A stretch of DNA of 64,000 bases from an uncultured Prevotellaceae bacterium. GTDB lineage: Bacteria > Bacteroidota > Bacteroidia > Bacteroidales > Bacteroidaceae. The notes under the pieces are model-generated. The model made no database searches, had not been told where the DNA came from, and saw nothing but the letters and a program-made list of their open reading frames with translations. The stretch is taken from assembly GCA_902775475.1 (NCBI GenBank), contig CACYME010000023.1, positions 16,522-80,521 of the forward strand, read 5' to 3'. The translations under genes and the position numbers were made by a program. The stretch's first letter is position 1. The number at the start of each line of letters is the position of its first letter. Shown in pieces: positions 17,694 through 26,365 of this stretch.

Positions 17694-17787
17694 CCCGTTT
17701 TCGCACCCCTATTTATAAGTAGTTAGTAATCATTTAATAATAACTTGGTACAAAAAAAGTAGATGAACACAATTATTCAAGCTGTAC

Positions 17788-17830
17788 GGTTGCTGCACTG
17801 TTCGAAAAAAACGCTGTACCGCAAAGCGGT
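17788..17830 (+). repeat. Small repeat, copy B
   Basis: Matches 12309-12350 in TGCTGCA, CTGTTCGAAAA, TGTACCGC and AGCGGT. It lies in the 587-bp region between 17625 and 18213, which holds no supported gene. Confidence 0.6.
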
Positions 17831-17960
17831 CTTTCCAAAGAAAGCCAAGCAGCTCGAAAGACCTCTCGCTTCCCCACAGCAGCAGGGATGCGAGGAAAAA
17901 GGCGGCGACAAATGGGGACCAGGCCACGCCGGAGCGGGAAAAAGGCCATGCCTTTTCCGT

Positions 17961-18043
17961 TGGCAGCGGACGGGGACGATATTGGCAGCGGCCGCTGCCA
18001 ATAATGGCAGCGGGCGGGAAAATTAATGGCAGCGCCCGCTGCC
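17961..18043. repeat. GC-rich 22-bp-period array
   Basis: TGGCAGCG occurs at 17961, 17983, 18005 and 18027, exactly 22 bp apart. The second unit lies in a perfect 22-bp palindrome (17981-18002) centred on GCGGCCGC, and the fourth closes as an imperfect palindrome with CGCTGCC. It is upstream of the FAS1/SusCD operon promoter. Confidence 0.75.
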
Positions 18044-18120
18044 TTCCCGAGCCGTTGGCGCATACACCGAAACGAATGCCCAAAAATTAAGGTATGATGT
18101 CAATAATTAAAGACCGTTTA

Positions 18121-18152
18121 TTTGGCTGTTTGCATTTTTTTGCTTATTTTTG
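18121..18152 (+). promoter_or_regulatory. Promoter of the FAS1/SusCD operon
   Basis: TTTG (18121-18124), exactly 20 bases, TATTTTTG (18145-18152). The ATG follows 60 bp later. Confidence 0.8.
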
Positions 18153-18212
18153 CACACGAAAAAGAATCTACGAAAACAATAAATATCAATATTAGCTAAT
18201 AAAAACCTTTTT

Positions 18213-21098
18213 ATGAAGAAATTCTTTTTCTGTGTCTCTCTCGCACTCGCGGGATTGATGACCTCCTGCATTGAAAAAAATGAGGAGGTGGATGCCGACA
18301 AGAAGCCCTCGTGGCTTGGTGGAAGCATCTATGCGGAACTGAAGAATCCCGACCCGTCGAGGCTGACGGGCACCTTCAACACCTACTTGCGGCTGGTCGA
18401 CGACCTGGGCTACGGCGAGACCCTCAACCGCACGGGTTCGAAGACGGTGTTCCCGGCCAACGACGAGGCCTTCGGGCGTTTCTTCAGCAGTAACGACTGG
18501 GGTGTTTCGAGCTATGAACAGCTGTCGGAAGCGCAAAAGAAGCTGCTGCTCTACTCTTCGATGCTCGACAATGCCCTACTTCTTGGCCTGCTGCCCAACG
18601 CCAGCAACGGCACCAACGACCCCATGAAGGGCGCTGCCGTGAAGCATGCCACCAACGTGAGCGTCATCGACAGCATCCAGTACATGCCCTCGCTGGCCGA
18701 CATGCCCAAGGGCAACAGCTACTGGGAGAAGTACTACGACAAGGGCATCCACGTGGTGAGCGACAACACGCGCCCCATGATGGTGCACCTGACGCGTGAG
18801 TACATGCTCAACAACGACATCACCACGCTGGGCGACCAGAGCGACTTCGCCATCCTCACTGGCAGTCCCTACACCGAGGGCACCGCCTACATCTTCAACG
18901 ACAAGGTGATTAATGGCGACGTGACCTGCCAGAACGGCTATGTGCATCAGATGGAAGACGTGCTCGTGCCGCCGGGCAACATGGCACAGGTGCTGCGCCG
19001 TCATGCACGGACGAAGTACTACAGCCGCATCCTGGACCACTTTGCTGCTCCTTATTACGACGATGCCACCACGCGCCAGTATAACGACTGGGCAAAGACC
19101 AACGGCCGTCCCGCCATCGACAGCATCTACCAGGTGCGCTATCTCAGCACCCGCTCGCAGGGGGCCAACCAGCTCACCCGCGACCCCAATGGCAACGAGC
19201 GCTCGAGCAACTTCATCTTGAACCTCGACCCGGGCTGGAACCAGTACTACCCCAGCGTGGCACAGGCTGGCAATGTCGATATCACCATCCAGGACATCGC
19301 CGCCTTCTTCGTGCCCGACGATGACGCCGTGAAGCAGTACTTCCTGCCCGGTGGCGGCGGCTCGCACCTCATCGACATCTACGGTAGCACCCGTCAGGGA
19401 GCTGTCGTCAACGACGAGGCTCACCTCATGGAGAACATCGACTCGCTCTTCACCAAGAAACCCGAGGTCTTCGCGTCGTTCACCAAGAACCTGCTCAAGC
19501 CCCGCTTCACGCAGACCGTTCCCTCGAAGTTCCCCAACGTCACCAACGACGCCTCCGAGAACATGGGCCTGACGCTCGACATCCTCGACCGCAAGCAGGA
19601 CGGAAAGTTCGACATCACCATCGCCAACAATGGTGTCATCTACGTCATCAACGACATGATTGTGCCCGACGAGTACCGCGCCGTGCTTGCCCCCGCCTCG
19701 GAGTACCCCGACATGCGCGTGATGAACTGGGCCATCCAGGACGGACACAGCAACGGCGACTACCTGGGCGTGGACTTCAAGTACTACCTCATGGCCATGA
19801 GCGCCAACTATGCCTTCTTCATCCCTGAGGACAAGGCTTTCGACTTCTACTATGTCGACCCCACGTCGCTCGGCCATGAGGGCCCCGACGGCATGCCGCG
19901 CCCCGACGTGCTCCACTTCTACTACGACTCGCTGGCCACCCGTCAGCCCTTCGTGAAGTGCACCCGCTACTACTATAACCCCGAGACGGGCGAGATTGAC
20001 ACCAGCAGCAAGCGCGACGTCGCCGTAGGCAACGTGAAGACGCAGCTGGTGGACATCCTGAACTACCACACCCTGGTTCTGAAGCAGGGCGAGGTCATCG
20101 GCGACAACCACTACTACAAGACGAAGCATGGTGGCGAGGTCTACGTGGATGGCAACATGGCCGACGGCCGCGTCATGTCGGGTGCCCAGATTGAGAACCC
20201 CGACCTGCTGCCCGCCCCGCGCATCAAGAACATCTATGCTGAAAAGAACGGCCATGCCTACCGCATCGACCGCGTCATCCAGCCGCCCCATAAGAGTGTA
20301 TACGCCGTGCTCAACGAGAACAGCCAGTTTGTCGACTTCATGGAGGCATGCACTGGCTTCCAGGCCACCGACCTGCTGGCATGGGCCGGCATCTCGCCCG
20401 ACGAGAAGGTGGATGCCAACGGCAATAAGCTGGGCTATTCCGAGCAAGATGCCTACACCATCTTCACCCGCAACTACAAGCTCGGCTCCACCGTCAGGGA
20501 GGATGCCTGCCTGGACTACAACGTGAAGATGTTCAATACCTACAACTACACCCTCTTTGCCCCTGACAACAACGCTATGGCCCAGGCCTATGCCAGCGGC
20601 CTGCCCCGTTGGACCGACATCGTGGCGCTCTACGAGAAGTATGCCCAGAAGGTGGAGGAGTACAATGAGAACCGTCAGGACGGCGACCCCGACTACGAAG
20701 ATGACAATGAAGACAAGGCCGACCAGGCCCGTGCCAAGGTGATGATTAAGCAGATACGCGACTTTGTGCGTTATCACTTCATGACCAACTCCATCTATGC
20801 CGACAATACCATCGACACAGGTCGTTACCAGACGCTGAGTTCTGACGAGACCGGTGTGGCCAAGGAAGTCAGGATAAGTGGTGGCAATGGCCAGATTGTC
20901 GTCAGCGACCTGAAGGCCGGTCACAGCGTCACCGTCAATGCCAGTGACGCACAGCGCCTGGTGAACAAGATGACGCGCGACTACTGGTTCACTACGCCCC
21001 GTGCAAGTGCCTCGGCCATTGAGACCTCGTCGTTCTGCGCCGTGCACCAGATTTCGGAGCCACTCTATTACAATGCCAGCGGACGCTTCGACGAATAA
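18213..21098 (+). CDS. FAS1 (fasciclin) domain lipoprotein, 961 residues
   Basis: The lipoprotein signal has lipobox LMTSC (C19). Several FAS1-type modules can be seen. One lies near residues 45-130 (RTGSKTVFPANDEAFGRFF), another around 400-560 (GVIYVINDMIVP, then YAFFIPEDKAFDFYYV), and a third around 690-910 (TLFAPDNNAMAQAYA). FAS1 domains are adhesion or ligand-binding folds. As an outer-surface lipoprotein at the head of a SusCD operon, it probably helps capture the ligand; the ligand is unknown. It starts just after a perfect promoter and is followed 41 bp later by susC. Confidence 0.85.
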   Translation: MKKFFFCVSLALAGLMTSCIEKNEEVDADKKPSWLGGSIYAELKNPDPSRLTGTFNTYLRLVDDLGYGETLNRTGSKTVFPANDEAFGRFFSSNDWGVSSYEQLSEAQKKLLLYSSMLDNALLLGLLPNASNGTNDPMKGAAVKHATNVSVIDSIQYMPSLADMPKGNSYWEKYYDKGIHVVSDNTRPMMVHLTREYMLNNDITTLGDQSDFAILTGSPYTEGTAYIFNDKVINGDVTCQNGYVHQMEDVLVPPGNMAQVLRRHARTKYYSRILDHFAAPYYDDATTRQYNDWAKTNGRPAIDSIYQVRYLSTRSQGANQLTRDPNGNERSSNFILNLDPGWNQYYPSVAQAGNVDITIQDIAAFFVPDDDAVKQYFLPGGGGSHLIDIYGSTRQGAVVNDEAHLMENIDSLFTKKPEVFASFTKNLLKPRFTQTVPSKFPNVTNDASENMGLTLDILDRKQDGKFDITIANNGVIYVINDMIVPDEYRAVLAPASEYPDMRVMNWAIQDGHSNGDYLGVDFKYYLMAMSANYAFFIPEDKAFDFYYVDPTSLGHEGPDGMPRPDVLHFYYDSLATRQPFVKCTRYYYNPETGEIDTSSKRDVAVGNVKTQLVDILNYHTLVLKQGEVIGDNHYYKTKHGGEVYVDGNMADGRVMSGAQIENPDLLPAPRIKNIYAEKNGHAYRIDRVIQPPHKSVYAVLNENSQFVDFMEACTGFQATDLLAWAGISPDEKVDANGNKLGYSEQDAYTIFTRNYKLGSTVREDACLDYNVKMFNTYNYTLFAPDNNAMAQAYASGLPRWTDIVALYEKYAQKVEEYNENRQDGDPDYEDDNEDKADQARAKVMIKQIRDFVRYHFMTNSIYADNTIDTGRYQTLSSDETGVAKEVRISGGNGQIVVSDLKAGHSVTVNASDAQRLVNKMTRDYWFTTPRASASAIETSSFCAVHQISEPLYYNASGRFDE

Positions 21099-21139
21099 CT
21101 CTATATGTTTACTACGAACTCAAAAGACTCAAGATACTT

Positions 21140-24100
21140 ATGAACGTCAAGAAATTCATACTCACAGCACTGGTGCTCGTGGTCGCGCAAGTGGCCATGG
21201 CACAGGGAGTGCGAATATCGGGTACGCTGAGCGACAATGAAGGTCCCATCATGATGGGTAACGTGGTGGAGGTCGATGCCAACAACCGTATCGTTTCGGC
21301 TGCGCAGACCGACTTCAACGGTAACTTCTCGCTCACCGTGAAGAGCACGAAGAACAAGCTGAAGTTCAGCTATGTCGGCGACAAGGATAAAGTCATCAAC
21401 ATCGGTTCGCAGACCGTGTTCAAGGTGCGCCTCGAGCCTGCCACCCAGCTGAAGGAAGTGAAGGTGGTGGGACGCCGCAGCAGCAGCGGTGGACTGATGC
21501 TGCAGAAGAAGGAAATCTCCACCTCGCAGCAGACCATGTCAATGGAGGCCGTCGAAGGTCTCGCCTTCACCTCGGCCGATGAGGCCCTGCAGGGTGAGAT
21601 TGCCGGTCTGGACATCGTGTCGAACTCGGGTAACCTCGGCTCAGGAACGCAGATGCGACTCCGTGGCGTCACCACCCTCTCGGCCGATGCCAACCCCCTC
21701 ATCGTCGTCGACGACAAAATCTTCGACAACCCCGACGAGAACTTCGACTATGCCAATGCCGACGAGGAACAGTACTCCTCGCTGCTCTCGGTCAACGTGG
21801 AGGATATTGCCAGCATCACCGTCCTCAAGGACGCTGCCGCAACGGCCGTCTGGGGCTCGCGTGGTTCCAACGGTGTCATCCTCATCACCACCAAGCGCGG
21901 CTCGCGCGGCAAACCTCGCGTGAACTTCTCCTACAAGTTCACCGGTACCTGGCAACCCGAGGGCTACAAGCTGCTCAATGGTGACGACTACACCATGCTG
22001 ATGAAGGAGGAGTTCTACAACCCCACCCAGCAGAGCGACCGCACCACAGGCATGGCCGAGCTGAACTACGACAAGAGCGGCTATGCCGACTGGGAGAACT
22101 GGAACAACAACACCGACTGGGTGAAGGCCGTGACGCAGTTCGGCGCCATGCACGACTATAACGTCAACCTCACTGGTGGCGGACAGAAGGCCACCTTCCG
22201 CATCTCTGCCGGCTACAAGCACCAGACGGGTACCATCATCAAGCAGAAGCTGCAGCAGTTCACCACCCGCATGGCACTCGACTACAACGTATCCGACCGC
22301 ATACGCTTCATCACCAACTTCGCCCTGACCTATACCGACAACCTGAAGAACTACAGCGGACTGCTCGGTATTGCGCAGAACCAGGCACCTAACATGGCCA
22401 TCTATCGTCAGGACGGCAACGGCAACGACACGGGCGAGTACTTCCTGATGAACACTACGGCACCCGAACGCGGCGTCACGCCCTACGACGGACAGTACTC
22501 CAGCTACGACCTCAAGGCCATACACGACCTGGGCAACCCCGTGGCCATTGGAAACCTGGCATGGTCGAAGGACAGGACCTACCGCCTGAACCCCGATTTC
22601 ACCATCAAATACGAGATTCTGGGCACCGAGGCCGAGAAGAGCCGCCTGACCTTCAATGGTCGTGTGGCCTTCGATATCTTTGCAGAGAGCACGCCTAACT
22701 ACTATCCCGCAGCATTGGCCAACGCGCAGTGGACGGCCGGTAACTATAACTCTACGAGCAACTCTGAGTATAACCGTATGAAGATTGAAGGACGCGCTGA
22801 GCTGGTATTCACACCCTATTTCAAGAATCGCGACTGGTCGGCCACCATGCTGGCCCGCTACGACGTGAGCTCGCAGAGCAGCACCAAGCAGGGAGTGAGC
22901 ATGAATCACCTGCCCAATGGTATCACCAGCAGCACCGTCGACGCATCACCCGGCACACCAAGCAGCAGCAATGGAAGGTCGAAGTCGCAGTCGGCGACCT
23001 ACAACGGCCACGTCAGCTACAAGGATGGCCGTTACAGCCTGGGTCTCTCCCTGCGTGCCGATGGTGACTCGAAGTTCGGCCCGAAGAACAAGTGGGCAGT
23101 CTTCCCCGGTGTGTCACTGCGTTACAACATCAACGAGGAGCCGTTCATGAAGTGGTCGGAAAAATGGCTCTCCATGCTCGGACTGCGCTACTCATGGGGT
23201 ATGAACGGTAAGGCACCCAGCAGTGACTACCTCTTCTTCAATACTTATAATGTGTCGTCGGGCAGCTACGGTAAGGGTAATACCAACCTGGCCAACTATG
23301 CCACCCTCGACGGACTGAAGCTCGACGACCTGCGCTGGGAGAAAACTACCAGCTATAACATCGGTTTCAACCTCGGACTGTGGAACAACCGCATTGAGGC
23401 CGATTTCGACTACTATTACAAGAATACCACCGACATGCTGATGGGAGGTGTTAGCATCCCCTCCTTCACCGGATGGTCGTCGATGTCTTACGCCAACGTG
23501 GGCCGCATGACCAACGAAGGTTGGGAGCTGAACCTCACCGCCAAGAACTTCGTCAAGGTGGGCAAGTTCTCGGCCGACTTCTCCATCAACATGGCTCAGA
23601 ATACCAACCTGCTCAAGGAGATGGAACCCAGCGTGCTTGAGGCCATCAACGGAACGACGTGGAATCCCGCAAGTCGTGGCACCTATCCCATCCGCGTGCA
23701 GGTGAACAATTCGCTCGGTTCCATCTATGGCTTCCATTACAAGGGGGTTTACCAGTACACCTACGACTATCTGCAGAACTACGCCAAGGAGAACAACCTC
23801 ACCGCTGCCGAGTATGAGAGCTGGATTAACGATTTCCTGGCCAGCGGCAAGACGGCTCCTGTGGCCGTGGGTGCTGACGGCAAGGTCATCATGGTCACCG
23901 CAACGGGCCAGCCGCAGCGCCTGAAGTATGCCTATGGCACCGCTTCGGAGACCAACTTCCAGGGTGGTGATGCCATCTACGAGGACATTAACCACGACGG
24001 ACAGATTAACGCCCTCGACGTGGTATACCTGGGCAACTCGCTGCCGAAGATTAACGGCGGTTTCAACCTCACGCTGAAATACGGACGCTGGCAGCTGAAG

Positions 24101-24532
24101 GGACGTTTCACCTACCGCTTCGGCAACAAGGTGGTGAACAGCGCTCGCCTGAGTCTGGAGCAGATGTATGGCACCAACAATCAGAGTGCTACCGTGAACT
24201 ACCGCTGGCGCAAGGATGGCGACGTCACGCCTATGCCGCGAGCCATGTATCAGTCGGGATGGAACCATCAGAACTCCGACCGCTACGTCGAGGACGGAGG
24301 ATTCGTGCGCTTCCAGAACCTGCAGATTTCCTATAGCTTCGACAAGAAGCTCATCAAGAAATGGGGACTGAACAACCTGCAGGCCTACGCTTCGCTGAAC
24401 AACCTCTATGTGTGGACCAAGTACAGCGGCATCGACCCAGAGGTGTCGGCACGCGGCTATAACCCCGCCATCGACAACTCCAGGACACCGCGCTCGAAGC
24501 AGTTCACGCTGACGCTGAACGTGGGATTCTAA
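21140..24532 (+). CDS. SusC/RagA-type TonB-dependent outer membrane transporter
   Basis: An 1130-residue protein with signal peptide (about 1-21, ending AMAQ). A short carboxypeptidase-regulatory-like beta domain (about 25-95) comes next, followed by the plug, with the family hallmark ITVLKDAAATAVWGSRGSNG, and a 22-strand barrel to the C-terminal TLTLNVGF. It imports a ligand delivered by its SusD partner, energised by TonB. It is the second gene of the operon, and the matching SusD follows 62 bp later. It differs clearly from the second SusC at 30286-33600, so the operon may handle two ligands or two ligand sizes. Confidence 0.95.
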   Translation: MNVKKFILTALVLVVAQVAMAQGVRISGTLSDNEGPIMMGNVVEVDANNRIVSAAQTDFNGNFSLTVKSTKNKLKFSYVGDKDKVINIGSQTVFKVRLEPATQLKEVKVVGRRSSSGGLMLQKKEISTSQQTMSMEAVEGLAFTSADEALQGEIAGLDIVSNSGNLGSGTQMRLRGVTTLSADANPLIVVDDKIFDNPDENFDYANADEEQYSSLLSVNVEDIASITVLKDAAATAVWGSRGSNGVILITTKRGSRGKPRVNFSYKFTGTWQPEGYKLLNGDDYTMLMKEEFYNPTQQSDRTTGMAELNYDKSGYADWENWNNNTDWVKAVTQFGAMHDYNVNLTGGGQKATFRISAGYKHQTGTIIKQKLQQFTTRMALDYNVSDRIRFITNFALTYTDNLKNYSGLLGIAQNQAPNMAIYRQDGNGNDTGEYFLMNTTAPERGVTPYDGQYSSYDLKAIHDLGNPVAIGNLAWSKDRTYRLNPDFTIKYEILGTEAEKSRLTFNGRVAFDIFAESTPNYYPAALANAQWTAGNYNSTSNSEYNRMKIEGRAELVFTPYFKNRDWSATMLARYDVSSQSSTKQGVSMNHLPNGITSSTVDASPGTPSSSNGRSKSQSATYNGHVSYKDGRYSLGLSLRADGDSKFGPKNKWAVFPGVSLRYNINEEPFMKWSEKWLSMLGLRYSWGMNGKAPSSDYLFFNTYNVSSGSYGKGNTNLANYATLDGLKLDDLRWEKTTSYNIGFNLGLWNNRIEADFDYYYKNTTDMLMGGVSIPSFTGWSSMSYANVGRMTNEGWELNLTAKNFVKVGKFSADFSINMAQNTNLLKEMEPSVLEAINGTTWNPASRGTYPIRVQVNNSLGSIYGFHYKGVYQYTYDYLQNYAKENNLTAAEYESWINDFLASGKTAPVAVGADGKVIMVTATGQPQRLKYAYGTASETNFQGGDAIYEDINHDGQINALDVVYLGNSLPKINGGFNLTLKYGRWQLKGRFTYRFGNKVVNSARLSLEQMYGTNNQSATVNYRWRKDGDVTPMPRAMYQSGWNHQNSDRYVEDGGFVRFQNLQISYSFDKKLIKKWGLNNLQAYASLNNLYVWTKYSGIDPEVSARGYNPAIDNSRTPRSKQFTLTLNVGF

Positions 24533-24535
24533 ACA

Positions 24536-24594
24536 GCAAATTAGTAATTAGGAATTAGAATTCGAGCTTTGCTCGCTTTCAAAAAGAAAGAATT
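24536..24594 (+). repeat. AT-rich repeat leader before susD
   Basis: Contains TTAGTAATTAGGAATTAG, then GAGCTTTGCTCGC and AAAAAGAAAG. The same TTAGTAATTAG word precedes the second susD at 33600-33630. Confidence 0.55.
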
Positions 24595-26346
24595 ATGATT
24601 ACCAGAATATATAAAATAATGTGTGCCACAGTAGCAGCCTGCTTGTTCACCGGCTGCGTGGACACCATCATCCTGCCCGACGACAAGACCGTCGACGAGG
24701 ACTTCTGGCAGACGAAGGAAGACGTGGCGTCGATGGTCAACGGTGCCTATGCGGCACTGGCTTCCAACGATGTGCTGTCGCGCTTCATCGTCTGGGGCGA
24801 CTTCAGAAGCGACGAGCTGTTGCGTACGTCATCGGCCGACATTAGCACTACGACTACTGCCCTCGACGAGATTGCCGCCGTGAATATGCAGACCACCAAC
24901 CAGTATGCTGAGTGGGCTTCTCTCTACACCGTCATCAACCGATGCAACATTGTGCTCGAAAGGGCCGAGGAAGTGATGACCATCGACCCCAACTACACGT
25001 TGGGTGACTATCAGGTGGACCGCTCTCAGATGCTTGCACTGCGCGCCCTGTGCTACTTCTACCTGGTGCGTAACTTCCGCGACGTGCCCTATATCACGGA
25101 GGCTTATATGAACAGTAGCAAGGACACACAGGTGGCTCAGTCGGCACCCGAATTCGTGGTGGACAACTGTATTGCTGACCTGGAGGAAGCTGCCAAGACG
25201 GCCATTGCTGCCCGCAGCTACAGCGTGAGCGCCTGGCGTCGAGTGGGGTGGTTGACCGACGATGGCATCAACGCCATCCTGGCCGACATCTATCTCTGGC
25301 GTGCCAGCGTGAAGCATAGTGCTGCCGACTACCAGCAGTGCATCAGTTACTGCGACAAGGTCATTGCTTCGAAACGCTCGCAGCACGTGCGTGGACGTAA
25401 CGAGGTGGTGGAGAAAGACTATCCTCTGGCCGACGGCGACGAAATGTACTACGAGCTGTTCTTTGAGCAGAATGCCGAGGAGAGTATCTTCGAGATACAG
25501 TCGAGAGATAATAGCGCTTTCAACCAGTACTATTACAAGTATAAAGGCTTCGCCGGCAATGCAGGTGAGGGATGGCTCAAGGCCGCCAACATGTTCGGCA
25601 GTGCTGCCACGTCAATCACCAGTATTGGTTCCTATGTGTTCGTCAACAACGACCTGCGCTTCTACGCTGCCTGCTACGTTCCGAGCGACGGCGAGGAGTC
25701 GTACCACGTGAGGAAGCTGATTTCGAACAACCCGGTGCAGACGAAGACGCTCACCGCACAGCGCGAGGACGTCAGTGCAGTGTCGAACCGCAACTACAAC
25801 GTCTATCGCCTGACCGACGTGATGCTGATGAAGGCTGAGGCCCAGGTGCAGCTGGTGGACACGGCATGGAGCAGTGAAGACCAGGCAGCAGCCCTGCGCG
25901 AAGCTTTCAATCTGGTTCAGGCAGTGAATACACGCTCCATCTATCAGGATAACCTGACCGATTCGATGAAGTGGGCTTCTTTCCGTTCCTATAGCAAGCA
26001 GCAGTTCGAAGAACTTGTCATGCAGGAGCGTCTGCGTGAGTTCTGCTTCGAGGGTCGCCGCTGGTATGACCTCCTGCGCTACAACTACCGCCATGTGGAG
26101 GGCGTGGACTACAACCGCACCATGGCGCAGATTATCGATGCCGGTGAGCAGCTCGTGGCCAACAGCGACGACATGCTTACGCTGATGACGCGCAGCCGTG
26201 GCTCGGAGGCTTCGGGTGTGAAAGCCAAGATGCAAAACGAGGCTTACCTCTATATGCCGGTGCCCAACAGAGACATCATCGTTTGTCCGCTGCTGCGCCA
26301 GAACCCGGCATACAAGGATAGCAAAGAATATGAAAAGACTTATTAA
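24595..26346 (+). CDS. SusD/RagB-type surface lipoprotein
   Basis: This protein has 583 residues, with lipobox LFTGC (C21). The N-terminal part shows the SusD pattern (DEDFWQTKEDVASMVNGAYAA), then TPR-like helices (LRALCYFYLVRNFRDVPY), and a C-terminal RagB/SusD region with LMKAEAQV, RLREFCFEGRRWYDLLRYN and a closing YLYMPVPNRDI. SusD proteins form the lid over the SusC barrel and bind the ligand outside the cell. It pairs with the upstream SusC. The first codons of an alternative start for the next gene overlap its 3' end. Confidence 0.95.
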   Translation: MITRIYKIMCATVAACLFTGCVDTIILPDDKTVDEDFWQTKEDVASMVNGAYAALASNDVLSRFIVWGDFRSDELLRTSSADISTTTTALDEIAAVNMQTTNQYAEWASLYTVINRCNIVLERAEEVMTIDPNYTLGDYQVDRSQMLALRALCYFYLVRNFRDVPYITEAYMNSSKDTQVAQSAPEFVVDNCIADLEEAAKTAIAARSYSVSAWRRVGWLTDDGINAILADIYLWRASVKHSAADYQQCISYCDKVIASKRSQHVRGRNEVVEKDYPLADGDEMYYELFFEQNAEESIFEIQSRDNSAFNQYYYKYKGFAGNAGEGWLKAANMFGSAATSITSIGSYVFVNNDLRFYAACYVPSDGEESYHVRKLISNNPVQTKTLTAQREDVSAVSNRNYNVYRLTDVMLMKAEAQVQLVDTAWSSEDQAAALREAFNLVQAVNTRSIYQDNLTDSMKWASFRSYSKQQFEELVMQERLREFCFEGRRWYDLLRYNYRHVEGVDYNRTMAQIIDAGEQLVANSDDMLTLMTRSRGSEASGVKAKMQNEAYLYMPVPNRDIIVCPLLRQNPAYKDSKEYEKTY

Positions 26347-26352
26347 TAGAAA

Positions 26353-26358
26353 AGGAGG
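26353..26358 (+). promoter_or_regulatory. Ribosome binding site deciding the start of the second FAS1 gene
   Basis: AGGAGG lies 7 bp before the ATG at 26366. It favours that start over the in-frame ATG at 26330, which overlaps the susD gene. Strong Shine-Dalgarno sites are uncommon in this phylum. Confidence 0.7.
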
Positions 26359-26365
26359 AATAACA

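Noticed and set aside
14677-17706. A 1009-codon open frame on the minus strand, antisense to the 986-residue secreted protein
   Set aside because: Long antisense frames arise from GC-rich, strongly biased codons. The product is a valine/glycine/histidine-rich shadow without domains, and the + strand gene has a signal peptide, promoter and terminator.
17757-18083. Short open frames on both strands in the GC-rich array region
   Set aside because: They overlap repeats and palindromes, overlap one another in several frames and have no recognisable protein features.
18576-21047. An 823-codon open frame antisense to the first FAS1 gene
   Set aside because: Shadow of the FAS1 lipoprotein; no start signals or domain support.
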